The notes beneath the pieces are model-generated. The model did no database searches. It was given only the letters and a program-made list of their open reading frames with translations, and was not told the DNA's origin. Both the position numbers and the translations under genes were made by a program. A DNA stretch of 25,981 nucleotides. It comes from Bacillota bacterium. Lineage in GTDB: Bacteria > Bacillota > Bacilli > Lactobacillales > Aerococcaceae. The DNA is taken from contig JAEZWY010000044.1 of NCBI GenBank assembly GCA_023442905.1, forward strand, positions 1 to 25,981, in the 5' to 3' direction. This document shows positions 1 to 6,535 of this stretch, one piece after another. How positions within the stretch are numbered: position 1 is the first letter of the stretch; every line of letters starts with the position of its first letter.

Positions 1-374
1 CTGTTATCCGTATGTTAAAGGGAGCAGTTCAAAACGCTGAAATTAACAAAGGTAGTACGTTGTCTGAAGATGAAGAAATTGAACTTTTGGCTCGCGAGTT
101 GAAGCAACGAAAAGAGTCGGAAGCAGAATTCCGTCAAGCAGATCATGTAGAACTAGCGGATAACGCGGTTGCTGAAATTGCGATTATCGAGCAATACTTG
201 CCAGCACAATTATCAGAAGCTGAATTAGATGAAGGGGTTAAACAAGTCATTGACGAAGTTGGCGCAACATCTATGAAAGATTTTGGTAAAGTGATGCAAA
301 CAGCTGTGGCTAAATTTAAAGGTCAAGCTGATGGTAATGCAATCCAAACAGTAGCAAAGAAATATTTAAGTTAA
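1..374 (+). CDS. YqeY / GatB-YqeY domain protein, 5' truncated by window edge
   Basis: The reading frame is open from the first bases (codons from position 3 read Val-Ile-Arg before the Met at 12), so the real start lies outside the window. The visible ~123 residues match the YqeY family of about 150 aa: the VIRMLK segment near the family N-terminus, an acidic helical middle (TLSEDEEIELLARELKQRKE), the EIAIIEQYLPAQLSEAEL stretch, and the C-terminal GKVMQTAVAKFKGQADG segment. The domain is related to the tail of the GatB amidotransferase subunit and probably binds RNA or tRNA, but the cellular role of stand-alone YqeY is not established. In many Firmicutes yqeY lies just upstream of phoH; here a small operon and a minus-strand gene separate them. 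Identity is fairly sure, function is not. Confidence 0.85.
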   Translation, partial: VIRMLKGAVQNAEINKGSTLSEDEEIELLARELKQRKESEAEFRQADHVELADNAVAEIAIIEQYLPAQLSEAELDEGVKQVIDEVGATSMKDFGKVMQTAVAKFKGQADGNAIQTVAKKYLS

Positions 375-392
375 TATACTTAAATACGAAAG

Positions 393-418
393 GGGAGTCA
401 TTTGACTTCCTTTTTTTG
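393..418 (+). terminator. Rho-independent terminator after yqeY
   Basis: An 8-bp stem (GGGAGTCA 393-400 with TGACTTCC 403-410, one G-U; the innermost pair probably opens to widen the two-base loop) is followed by seven T. It starts 18 bases after the stop codon. Confidence 0.85.
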
Positions 419-479
419 TTGCTTATGTTGATGATACCTACATAAATGAGAATTTTATTAAAAATATATTAGAATAACC

Positions 480-508
480 TTGCAAAATGCAGTTGTTTTT
501 GATAAATT
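480..508 (+). promoter_or_regulatory. Candidate sigma-A promoter of the 539-640 leader ORF
   Basis: TTGCAA (480-485), a 17-base spacer, and TAAATT (503-508). Each hexamer matches consensus at four of six positions. The start point would be near 515, giving a 5' UTR of about 24 bases before the ATG at 539. It is weak but is the best-spaced pair between the yqeY terminator and the leader ORF. Confidence 0.45.
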
Positions 509-538
509 AAAGATACCATTTTGAAAGGAGCGACAGCA

Positions 539-640
539 ATGCGTTCATTTATGACATCCTCCACATATATCATGTATGCAAGCGTTTTTGTTGAGTCGCT
601 TTTTCATCAAAAACAAAATTTATTATTATTAGCTAAGTAG
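539..640 (+). CDS. Putative 33-aa leader peptide with four consecutive Leu codons
   Basis: A short ORF (Met-Arg-Ser-Phe-Met... ending Leu-Leu-Leu-Leu-Ala-Lys) starts at ATG 539 with a strong Shine-Dalgarno site AAAGGAG (524-530) at the ideal spacing of 8 bases, so it is probably translated. The peptide has no recognisable domain. Four adjacent TTA codons (620-631) lie just before the stop codon at 638-640. Overlapping RNA hairpins and a strong terminator follow (643-730), then the SDR/hydratase operon. The arrangement is that of an amino-acid leader peptide controlling transcription attenuation. A genuine small membrane-type protein is the alternative. I do not recognise the sequence, and a leucine response is inference from the codon run only. 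Confidence 0.6.
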   Translation: MRSFMTSSTYIMYASVFVESLFHQKQNLLLLAK

Positions 641-642
641 GA

Positions 643-706
643 TTCTTCTTTAGGAGAGTCCTTTTCCACGTGAAACGGGCTCTAGCTAATGAAACGGCGG
701 CCTGTT
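643..706 (+). promoter_or_regulatory. Overlapping alternative hairpins between leader ORF and terminator
   Basis: Four pairings overlap in series. P1: 643-648 with 653-658 (6 bp, two G-U). P2: 655-661 with 677-683 (7 bp, extended inside by TTTC/GAAA around CACGT). P3: 674-680 with 700-706 (7 bp, one G-U). P4: the terminator 694-702 with 710-718. P1 excludes P2, P2 excludes P3, and P3 excludes P4. In addition 628-634 (inside the Leu codons) can pair with 684-690. The pairings are read directly from the sequence; the regulatory meaning is inferred. Confidence 0.45.
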
Positions 707-730
707 AATGGTCGTCGTTTTTTATTTTTT
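694..730 (+). terminator. Strong terminator (possible attenuator) before the SDR operon
   Basis: A 9-bp GC-rich stem (ACGGCGGCC 694-702 with GGTCGTCGT 710-718, two G-U) with a 7-base loop, followed by a T-rich tract to 730. It lies 54 bases after the leader ORF stop and 86 bases before the SDR start. I find no convincing promoter between it and the SDR gene, which favours read-through control. Confidence 0.85.
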
Positions 731-816
731 GATACATAATTGAATGAAAAATTTTGTTGCTGAATGGGATTGTTTTCCAAAGTAAATAATAATTTAAAAG
801 TTGAAGGAGCGATTTG

Positions 817-1605
817 ATGGATTTAGGACTAAAAGGTAAAGTTGCAATTATTACAGGAGCAAGTCGAGGGATTGGTTTCGAGACAGCTAAAACATTGGCT
901 GAAGAAGGGGCTCAAGTCGTGATCACTGCTCGTCACAAGGACCGTTTAATCGAAGCACAAACAGCTATAAAGGAAGCTACGGGCGTTGATGTGGACTATG
1001 CAGTGGCCGATGTAACTGATTTACCTGCTGTACAAAAAGCGATTTCGGATACTGTAGCAAAATATGGAACGATTGATATTCTTGTGAATAATGCTGGTGG
1101 ACATCGCGCTGGGTCCTTTGAAGATGTCGATAATGATGCGTGGCGATTTGATTTGGAAATCAAAATTATTGGCGTGGCTAATTTTACACGAGAAGTATTG
1201 CCTTACATGCGTAAGCAAAATTCAGGGTCTATTATTAGTGTTGTATCAAATTCAGGTAAGACACCCGGGCCTAAATCAGTTCCAACCTCGCCAGCTCGCT
1301 CAGCTGGTCTTGCCGTCATCAAAGAATTAAGTAAAGAATATGGTGAATTTAATATTCGCGCTAACGCGGTATGCATCGGCTACATACGTAGTGAACAAGT
1401 AGAGAAAATGTGGCAAAATGATCCTGAAAGACCCACATGGGCTGAATTTTCTAAACAAAAAGCTAAAGATACACATACACCAATGGGGCGTGTTGGCGAA
1501 ACCATAGAGGCAGCAAAAGTAATTAGCTTCCTCGCATCAGATGCTGCTTCTTATGTAAGTGGTACAGCAGTGAATATTGATGGTGGCGCATCTGACGCCA
1601 TGTAA
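817..1605 (+). CDS. SDR-family oxidoreductase lacking the canonical Tyr-x-x-x-Lys
   Basis: A Rossmann-fold short-chain dehydrogenase/reductase of 262 aa, normal length for the family. The cofactor motif TGASRGIG is at residues 13-20, NNAG at 91-94, and the C-terminal segment SYVSGTAVNIDGGAS is typical. The catalytic region is not: after the Ser-rich strand (141-146), where YxxxK is expected, the protein reads SPARSAG (158-164), so both Tyr and Lys are absent, and the next Tyr is at 175. NAD(P) binding is therefore likely, but classical SDR catalysis is not. ATG 817 is chosen because GGAG (806-809) sits 7 bases upstream; an in-frame TTG at 814 would be only 4 bases away. It lies 19 bases upstream of the hydratase gene and is surely co-transcribed. 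The substrate is unknown. Confidence 0.85.
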   Translation: MDLGLKGKVAIITGASRGIGFETAKTLAEEGAQVVITARHKDRLIEAQTAIKEATGVDVDYAVADVTDLPAVQKAISDTVAKYGTIDILVNNAGGHRAGSFEDVDNDAWRFDLEIKIIGVANFTREVLPYMRKQNSGSIISVVSNSGKTPGPKSVPTSPARSAGLAVIKELSKEYGEFNIRANAVCIGYIRSEQVEKMWQNDPERPTWAEFSKQKAKDTHTPMGRVGETIEAAKVISFLASDAASYVSGTAVNIDGGASDAM

Positions 1606-1624
1606 CAGTGAAGGAGAAAAGCTT

Positions 1625-2389
1625 ATGATGGATCAAGAAATTATTTACGCAAGTCAAACACTTTATCAAGCAGATAATAATAAAATACCGGTAGAATATG
1701 GGAAGTTCGGTATAGTAAATGAAGAAGATGGCTACCGTGTTCAACAAGCTGTTTTAGATTTACGAAAAGAGGCCGGCGAACAAGTTGCAGGATATAAAAT
1801 TTCTTTATCAGCAAAAATCCAGCAGTCATTTTTTAAGACAACAACGCCTTTATATGGTGTGATGACGGATAAAGGTGTTTGGGGCGAGGATATGGATTTA
1901 AGTAAATTTATGGGCCCTCTGTTAGAGTTTGAGATTATTTTTAAAGCTGAAGAGGCTATTTTGCCGGAAGATTCAGTAGAAACGATTATGTCAAAGTGTA
2001 AGGTAGCCACAGGTTACGAAATTCCTGATTGTCGCTATGCAGATTGGTATGGAAACATCTCGAAGTTTGAATTAATTGCAGATGGCGCAGCTAATGCTGG
2101 TGTTGTGGCTGGAGAATATGTTGAACGAACTTATGAAGAAATTGATGATGTAATGGGAACGATTACTCTGGACGGCGAACTTTATGCGCAAGGATCTTCA
2201 AAAGAAGTCATGGGTCACCCAGCGTATTCTGTTCAATGGTTGGCACAAAAATTGGCTGAGACTGGTCAAACAATCGAAGCTGGGATGTTTGTAGCTTCTG
2301 GGGCTGTGAATATGCCAAAAGTAATTCAACCGGGTACATATATTGGGCAATTTGAAGGATTGCCACCAGTCACACTAAAAGCTAGATAA
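1625..2389 (+). CDS. 2-keto-4-pentenoate hydratase / FAH-superfamily protein
   Basis: A 254-aa protein of the 2-keto-4-pentenoate hydratase (MhpD/DmpE) branch of the fumarylacetoacetate hydrolase superfamily. These enzymes hydrate or decarboxylate 2-keto acids using a divalent metal. The likely metal ligands are Glu101 and Glu103 in LEFEI and Glu132 in GYEIPDCR; the 2- and 31-residue spacings fit the family. Other family segments are VAGYKISL (55-62) and ASGAVNMPK near the C-terminus. The start is ATG 1625, with AAGGAG 1611-1616 eight bases upstream; ATG 1628 is the alternative. It forms an operon with the preceding SDR, suggesting sequential steps on one keto or hydroxy acid. No other aromatic meta-cleavage genes are nearby, so a full aromatic pathway is not supported. 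The real substrate cannot be read from the sequence. Confidence 0.85.
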   Translation: MMDQEIIYASQTLYQADNNKIPVEYGKFGIVNEEDGYRVQQAVLDLRKEAGEQVAGYKISLSAKIQQSFFKTTTPLYGVMTDKGVWGEDMDLSKFMGPLLEFEIIFKAEEAILPEDSVETIMSKCKVATGYEIPDCRYADWYGNISKFELIADGAANAGVVAGEYVERTYEEIDDVMGTITLDGELYAQGSSKEVMGHPAYSVQWLAQKLAETGQTIEAGMFVASGAVNMPKVIQPGTYIGQFEGLPPVTLKAR

Positions 2390-2396
2390 GATTAAG

Positions 2397-2440
2397 AAAG
2401 CATTTGTGCTACGATATTCGTAAGCGCAAATGCTTTTATT
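2397..2440 (+). terminator. Long-stem terminator between convergent genes
   Basis: The outer stem AAAGCATTTG (2397-2406) pairs perfectly with CAAATGCTTT (2427-2436). The inner part adds TGC/GCG and TACGA/TCGTA around a TAT loop with one bulged A, for about 18 bp in all. A TTTTATTATT tract follows on the plus strand. The minus-strand side is only moderately T-rich, but it probably also serves the convergent dehydrogenase gene. Confidence 0.85.
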
Positions 2441-2475
2441 ATTCCTTTTATTTAAATTGAATTAATTATTATTTG

Positions 2476-3426
2476 CTAGTAACCTTTTTCTTTTGAGACG
2501 ACATTTACACTTAAGTTACTATCATTTACAAAAGAGTTTAAATTAGCTTGGAATATTTTATAGGTTTCAACTGCAAAATGCTCCACTTGGCCTGTCATAT
2601 GGGGCGTTACATCTATTTTTTCATTTGCCCAGAATGGGTGGTTAGTAGGTAAAGGTTCTTCTTTAAAGACGTCTAAAGCGGCGTAGGCGATGTTTTCATT
2701 TTCTAACGCGTCAATCAAATCTTCGTCGACCACTGCAGACCCGCGACCAACGTTAATGAATAGTGGTTGATTCTCTTGACGGTTAAAGAAATCGGTATTG
2801 AAAACATCATGTGTTGCATCAGTTTCAGGTAAGACATTCACAATAATATCTGCATCAGTTACATTTTCAAAACCCTCTGCCGTGTTAACAGTCTGATTAA
2901 AATAATCTACAGATCGACCTGAAGTGTTGACACCAACTGTTTCTAACCCGAAAGCTTGACCAATACGGGCAATTTCTTTCCCCACATTACCAGCACCAAA
3001 AATTAATATTTTTTTCTCAGGTAAAGACATATGTTGCGCATATTCCCAGTGTTTTTCCTGTTCACGTGCTTTGTAAATATGTAAACTGCGATAGTAATTT
3101 AAAATATAACCGAAGACCGTTTCAGCTATTGGTGTTGCATGGATACCACTCATGTTAGTAATCTGAATAGTTGGATCAGCAACGATCTCTTTGGGTAATT
3201 GGTTAATTCCAGCAAATTGTACTTGAATCCAGCGAAGGCTATCATGACCATTCGTTTTGTATTTCTCGGCTAGATCAGAGTTCCAACCATATTGAATTTC
3301 AATATTGGGATAGTCTGCATCTGTTAATTCATTTGCCATTTTAACTTGGTAATTACTCGCAATGTCTTGAATATCTTTAATTTGCCAATCTTTTACTAGA
3401 TTAGCGATGGCTATAATCTTTTGCAT
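2476..3426 (-). CDS. D-2-hydroxyacid dehydrogenase (NAD-dependent)
   Basis: A 316-aa member of the D-isomer-specific 2-hydroxyacid dehydrogenase family, which interconverts 2-keto acids and D-2-hydroxy acids with NAD(P)H. The nucleotide-binding loop GAGNVG is at residues 144-149. The catalytic triad is visible: Arg228 in NVGRGS, Glu257 in FKEEPLP and His276 in TPHMTG. The N-terminal substrate-domain half (1-100) is divergent, as usual, so the substrate cannot be assigned; closeness to D-lactate dehydrogenase, hydroxyisocaproate dehydrogenase or phosphoglycerate dehydrogenase is undecided. The start is ATG 3426, with GGGAGG 8 bases upstream on the minus strand. It is a single-gene unit, convergent with the SDR/hydratase operon, and the keto-acid theme is shared. 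A cre-like site lies over its promoter. Confidence 0.88.
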   Translation of the reverse strand: MQKIIAIANLVKDWQIKDIQDIASNYQVKMANELTDADYPNIEIQYGWNSDLAEKYKTNGHDSLRWIQVQFAGINQLPKEIVADPTIQITNMSGIHATPIAETVFGYILNYYRSLHIYKAREQEKHWEYAQHMSLPEKKILIFGAGNVGKEIARIGQAFGLETVGVNTSGRSVDYFNQTVNTAEGFENVTDADIIVNVLPETDATHDVFNTDFFNRQENQPLFINVGRGSAVVDEDLIDALENENIAYAALDVFKEEPLPTNHPFWANEKIDVTPHMTGQVEHFAVETYKIFQANLNSFVNDSNLSVNVVSKEKGY

Positions 3427-3439
3427 TTTTTATGCCTCC

Positions 3440-3453
3440 CTAAAGCGTTTTCT
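3440..3453 (-). promoter_or_regulatory. Possible CcpA cre-like site
   Basis: The minus strand reads AGAAAACGCTTTAG. The core AAACGCTTT fits the cre consensus TGNAARCGNWWWCA, but the outer bases deviate at three positions. It would sit around the transcription start, a repressing position. This is suggestive only. Confidence 0.3.
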
Positions 3454-3455
3454 CT

Positions 3456-3464
3456 ATTGTATCA
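3456..3464 (-). promoter_or_regulatory. Extended -10 promoter of the hydroxyacid dehydrogenase gene
   Basis: On the minus strand TGATACAAT (TG-N-TACAAT) lies 30 bases upstream of the start codon. No good -35 hexamer is present at 17 bases, which is compatible with an extended -10 promoter. Confidence 0.45.
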
Positions 3465-3559
3465 TTGATTAATTACCTTTCGGAAGTAAATACCCTTTTT
3501 GAAAAAAGACTAAGCATTTGAGGATGCATGATCTGTTATTCGTATTTATCCTATATTTT

Positions 3560-3568
3560 TGCTATAAT
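3560..3568 (+). promoter_or_regulatory. Extended -10 promoter of the phoH operon
   Basis: TGCTATAAT (TG 3560-3561, TATAAT 3563-3568) is a perfect extended -10. The -35 region is weak (TTCGTA at 3539-3544, 18-base spacing). A start near 3575 leaves a 25-base leader before the TTG start of phoH, so any longer N-terminus would overlap the promoter. Confidence 0.7.
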
Positions 3569-3599
3569 TTACTTAATACGAAAAGGGGGAAGTTTTCAT

Positions 3600-4568
3600 T
3601 TGACAGAATCTACAATCAGTAAAAGTGTAGCCTTGATGAATCCAGCATTAGCCGTACAACTATTTGGTACTGAGGACCGTAATCTTTCTTTGATTGAACA
3701 AGCTTTTGAGGTGCAAATATTTGCTAGAGATGAGCATATTGAAGTGACCGGACAAGAAGCGAATGTTATTCAAACAATTGATTTATTAACCGAATTACAA
3801 GTTATTCTACAATCAGGTATTACAATTGGTGAACGTGATGTGGTTACTGCTATTAAGATGGCGAAGAATGGGACGTTAAACCACTTTGTGAGTTTATATG
3901 AGGAAGAAATTGGTCGCACTTTTGAAGGAAAAGCCATTCGCACAAAAACTGTAGGTCAACGTCAATATTTACACGCTGTCAATAAACATGCCATAACTTT
4001 TGGTATTGGACCAGCTGGTACTGGGAAAACTTTCTTAGCAGTGATGATGGCCGTTCAGGCACTAAAACAAGGGCGAGTGAAACGTATCGTATTGACACGT
4101 CCAGCGGTTGAGGCAGGAGAAAGTCTGGGATTCTTACCAGGGGACTTGAAAGAAAAGGTAGATCCATATTTGCGTCCGATTTATGATGCCTTGTATACGA
4201 TTTATGGTCGTGAGCACACGGAGCGTTTATTAGAGCGTGGTGTGATCGAAGTTGCGCCACTAGCTTATATGCGTGGGCGTACTTTAGAAGATGCGTTTGT
4301 TATCTTAGATGAAGCACAAAATACTACCGTTGCCCAAATGAAGATGTTCTTAACACGTCTTGGATTTGGCTCTAAGATGATTGTCAATGGCGATAAAACT
4401 CAAATCGATTTACCAAGAGGTGCAAAATCTGGTTTGATTGACGCTGAACGTCACTTACAAGGTATTAAAGATATAGACTTCGTTAACTTTACTGCAACTG
4501 ATGTTGTGCGTCATCCAGTAGTATCAGCAATCATTAATGCCTATGCTAGTGAAGATAGCCAAAGTTAA
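3600..4568 (+). CDS. phoH: PhoH-like ATPase
   Basis: A 322-aa P-loop protein of the PhoH/YbeZ family, a cytoplasmic ATPase with a helicase-like fold linked to RNA and ribosome metabolism together with YbeY. Walker A GPAGTGKT is at residues 137-144 and Walker B VILDEAQN at 234-241. LTRPAVEAGESLGFLPGDL (165-183) is a family signature, and the N-terminal 40-100 region is the KH-like part. The start is TTG 3600: GGGGGA (3585-3590) is 9 bases upstream, and the frame before it runs through the extended -10 promoter. The length equals the family norm. First gene of the phoH-ybeY-dgkA-era-recO operon, with ybeY 23 bases downstream. The biochemical function in Firmicutes is still poorly defined. Confidence 0.93.
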   Translation: MTESTISKSVALMNPALAVQLFGTEDRNLSLIEQAFEVQIFARDEHIEVTGQEANVIQTIDLLTELQVILQSGITIGERDVVTAIKMAKNGTLNHFVSLYEEEIGRTFEGKAIRTKTVGQRQYLHAVNKHAITFGIGPAGTGKTFLAVMMAVQALKQGRVKRIVLTRPAVEAGESLGFLPGDLKEKVDPYLRPIYDALYTIYGREHTERLLERGVIEVAPLAYMRGRTLEDAFVILDEAQNTTVAQMKMFLTRLGFGSKMIVNGDKTQIDLPRGAKSGLIDAERHLQGIKDIDFVNFTATDVVRHPVVSAIINAYASEDSQS

Positions 4569-4591
4569 AGCTAAAAGAAAAAGGTGAAAGT

Positions 4592-5068
4592 GTGTTAGAT
4601 TTAATTTTTGAAGATAAAACAAGAAAAGTTTCTGCTAAAGATGAAAAAATGTTACATGAATTACTGGAATTTGCAGCTGATTATTTAAAATTAACAGGAG
4701 AAATCGGTTTATCATTGACTATTGTTAATGATGCAGAAATTCATGAAATCAATAAAACTTATCGTAATATTGACCGTCCAACCGATGTGATTTCTTTTGC
4801 AATTGAAGACCTAGGTGAGGATGAACTATCAGTTGTTGGTCTACCAGAAGATATGCCACGAGAACTAGGGGATCTTTTTATTTCAATCGATAAAACCCAA
4901 GCACAAGCCGAGGAATATGGCCATTCTTTTGAACGTGAGTTAGGCTTTTTAGCAATTCATGGCTTCTTACATTTGAATGGATATGACCATATGAATGAAG
5001 CGGATGAAAAGGAAATGTTTGGTCTACAGAAAGAGATTTTAGATGCTTATGGACTTAAAAGAGCGTAA
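4592..5068 (+). CDS. ybeY: rRNA maturation factor YbeY (endoribonuclease)
   Basis: A 158-aa metal-dependent RNase involved in 16S rRNA 3'-end maturation and 70S quality control. The zinc site HGFLHLNGYDH is intact, with His123, His127 and His133; the family segment RPTDVISFA (62-70) is also present. It starts with GTG 4592 behind AAGGTGA (4581-4587), a short spacing of 4 bases; no ATG fits better. The gene sits directly after phoH, the standard functional neighbour, and its 3' end overlaps the start of dgkA by 26 bases, suggesting translational coupling. Confidence 0.93.
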   Translation: MLDLIFEDKTRKVSAKDEKMLHELLEFAADYLKLTGEIGLSLTIVNDAEIHEINKTYRNIDRPTDVISFAIEDLGEDELSVVGLPEDMPRELGDLFISIDKTQAQAEEYGHSFERELGFLAIHGFLHLNGYDHMNEADEKEMFGLQKEILDAYGLKRA

Positions 5069-5462
5069 TCAAACACCAGAACTACCCAAGGTGGATAAAA
5101 ATCATAATTTTTTTGAATCTATGGGCTATGCCTTGAGTGGTATTCGATTTGCATTTGTTAATGAGCGTAACATTCGATATCAACTACTAGGCTTAATATT
5201 AGTGATGTTAGCAGCCTGGTTTTTTAATTTGTCTGTTGAGAAATGGTTAATTCTAATATTAACGTGTGCTATTGTCATTTGTATGGAAATTACCAACACC
5301 ATAGCTGAATGGATTATTGATTTAGTTACTGACCAGCAATATCATCCGATTGCCAAAAATGTGAAAGATGTAGCCGCAGGTGGTGTCTTAATATCTTCTA
5401 CAATGGCAGTCATTGTTGGTTTACTCATTTTTGTACCTGAAATTTTACTTTTTTTCCAATAA
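5043..5462 (+). CDS. dgkA: DgkA-type kinase (undecaprenol / diacylglycerol kinase)
   Basis: A 139-aa integral membrane kinase of the DgkA family. In Gram-positive bacteria these enzymes mostly phosphorylate undecaprenol, feeding the cell-wall lipid carrier. The active-site block MEITNTIAEWIIDLVT (81-96) carries the conserved Glu82, Asn85, Glu89 and Asp93, and Lys108-Asp109 (NVKDVAAGGVL) follow. Three hydrophobic segments lie at about 47-63, 67-83 and 113-131. The N-terminal 25 residues are polar and cytoplasmic. The start is ATG 5043 (AAAGAG 8 bases upstream), overlapping ybeY by 26 bases; ATG 5049 is possible. Undecaprenol specificity is inferred from the family, not visible in the sequence. 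Confidence 0.9.
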   Translation: MLMDLKERNQTPELPKVDKNHNFFESMGYALSGIRFAFVNERNIRYQLLGLILVMLAAWFFNLSVEKWLILILTCAIVICMEITNTIAEWIIDLVTDQQYHPIAKNVKDVAAGGVLISSTMAVIVGLLIFVPEILLFFQ

Positions 5463-5484
5463 TAATGAATAAGGGAGACTATTT

Positions 5485-6483
5485 TTGAATATAGAAGATT
5501 TTAATATAAATGATTTTGATAATATCGAGGACTTAGAGAAGCTACTAGAAGATGATGGCGACCAGGCAGAAGATAATTTTGATGGATATAAATCAGGTTT
5601 TGTAGCTATCGTTGGTCGTCCTAATGTTGGGAAGTCTACATTTTTAAACCGTGTTGTTGGACAAAAGGTAGCAATTATGTCTGATAAAGCTCAGACGACA
5701 CGAAATAAGATTCAAGCTGTTTATACTACTGAAGAAGCTCAGATTGTCTTTATTGATACACCTGGTATTCATAAACCACATAATGAGTTAGGTGAATTTA
5801 TGAATAAGTCTGCTTACCAATCTCTTGAGGAAGTCGATGCTATCTTGATGTTGGTGAATGCTGAAGAACCAATTGGACCTGGTGACAAGTTTGTCTTCGA
5901 AAAAATTAAAAACTATAAAACACGCAAGTTTTTAGGTGTAAATAAAATTGATAAGGTTTCACCAGAAACTTTAGCTGATTTTATGCAAACTATTCCAAAC
6001 CCAGAAAGTTTTGATGGCATTATACCGTTATCTGCTTTAAACGGGAACAATGTAGAAACTTTAATTGATACATTGGTAAATCTATTACCAACAGGACCAC
6101 AATATTATCCGTCTGAGTTTATTACAGATCATCCAGAATATTTTGTGGTATCCGAATTAATCCGTGAACAGATTCTATTGAATACTTATGAAGAAATTCC
6201 ACATTCGGTAGCTGTTCAAGTTGACTCTATGCAAAAAGATGAACTAGACCGTGTCCATGTATATGCCACTATTATAGTTGATCAAAAGAGCCAAAAAGGG
6301 ATCATCATCGGTAAAGGTGGTAAAATGATCAAGAAAATTGGTGTGGAAGCGCGTAAAGAAATTGAAAATCTATTAGGTTCAAAAATATATTTGGAACTTT
6401 GGGTGAAAATTATAAAGAACTGGCGAAATAATAAAGCAAATTTAGGTGACTTAGGTTATAACCATAAAAATTACAAAGGCTAG
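5485..6483 (+). CDS. era: GTPase Era, with acidic N-terminal extension
   Basis: A 332-aa ribosome-assembly GTPase that binds the 3' end of 16S rRNA. G1 GRPNVGKS is at 44-51, G3 DTPG at 91-94 and G4 NKID at 153-156. The C-terminal KH domain has its GKGG loop at 276-279. Era is usually about 300 aa; the excess is an acidic N-terminal segment of about 35 residues, rich in Asp, Glu and Asn. Start TTG 5485 is preceded by AAGGGAG (5471-5477) at 7 bases. No other start has a site as good, and the next in-frame ATG (in VAIMSD) is inside the G domain, so the extension seems real. Lies between dgkA and recO in the classical Firmicutes order. Confidence 0.95.
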   Translation: MNIEDFNINDFDNIEDLEKLLEDDGDQAEDNFDGYKSGFVAIVGRPNVGKSTFLNRVVGQKVAIMSDKAQTTRNKIQAVYTTEEAQIVFIDTPGIHKPHNELGEFMNKSAYQSLEEVDAILMLVNAEEPIGPGDKFVFEKIKNYKTRKFLGVNKIDKVSPETLADFMQTIPNPESFDGIIPLSALNGNNVETLIDTLVNLLPTGPQYYPSEFITDHPEYFVVSELIREQILLNTYEEIPHSVAVQVDSMQKDELDRVHVYATIIVDQKSQKGIIIGKGGKMIKKIGVEARKEIENLLGSKIYLELWVKIIKNWRNNKANLGDLGYNHKNYKG

Positions 6484-6535
6484 TCCACAGAAGAAGTAGG
6501 TATATTCACATGCGTATTGAAAGGAGGGCAAGACC

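Noticed and set aside
3528..3599. Longer N-terminus for PhoH
   Set aside because: It overlaps the extended -10 promoter. The TTG at 3600 has the ribosome binding site and gives the family length.
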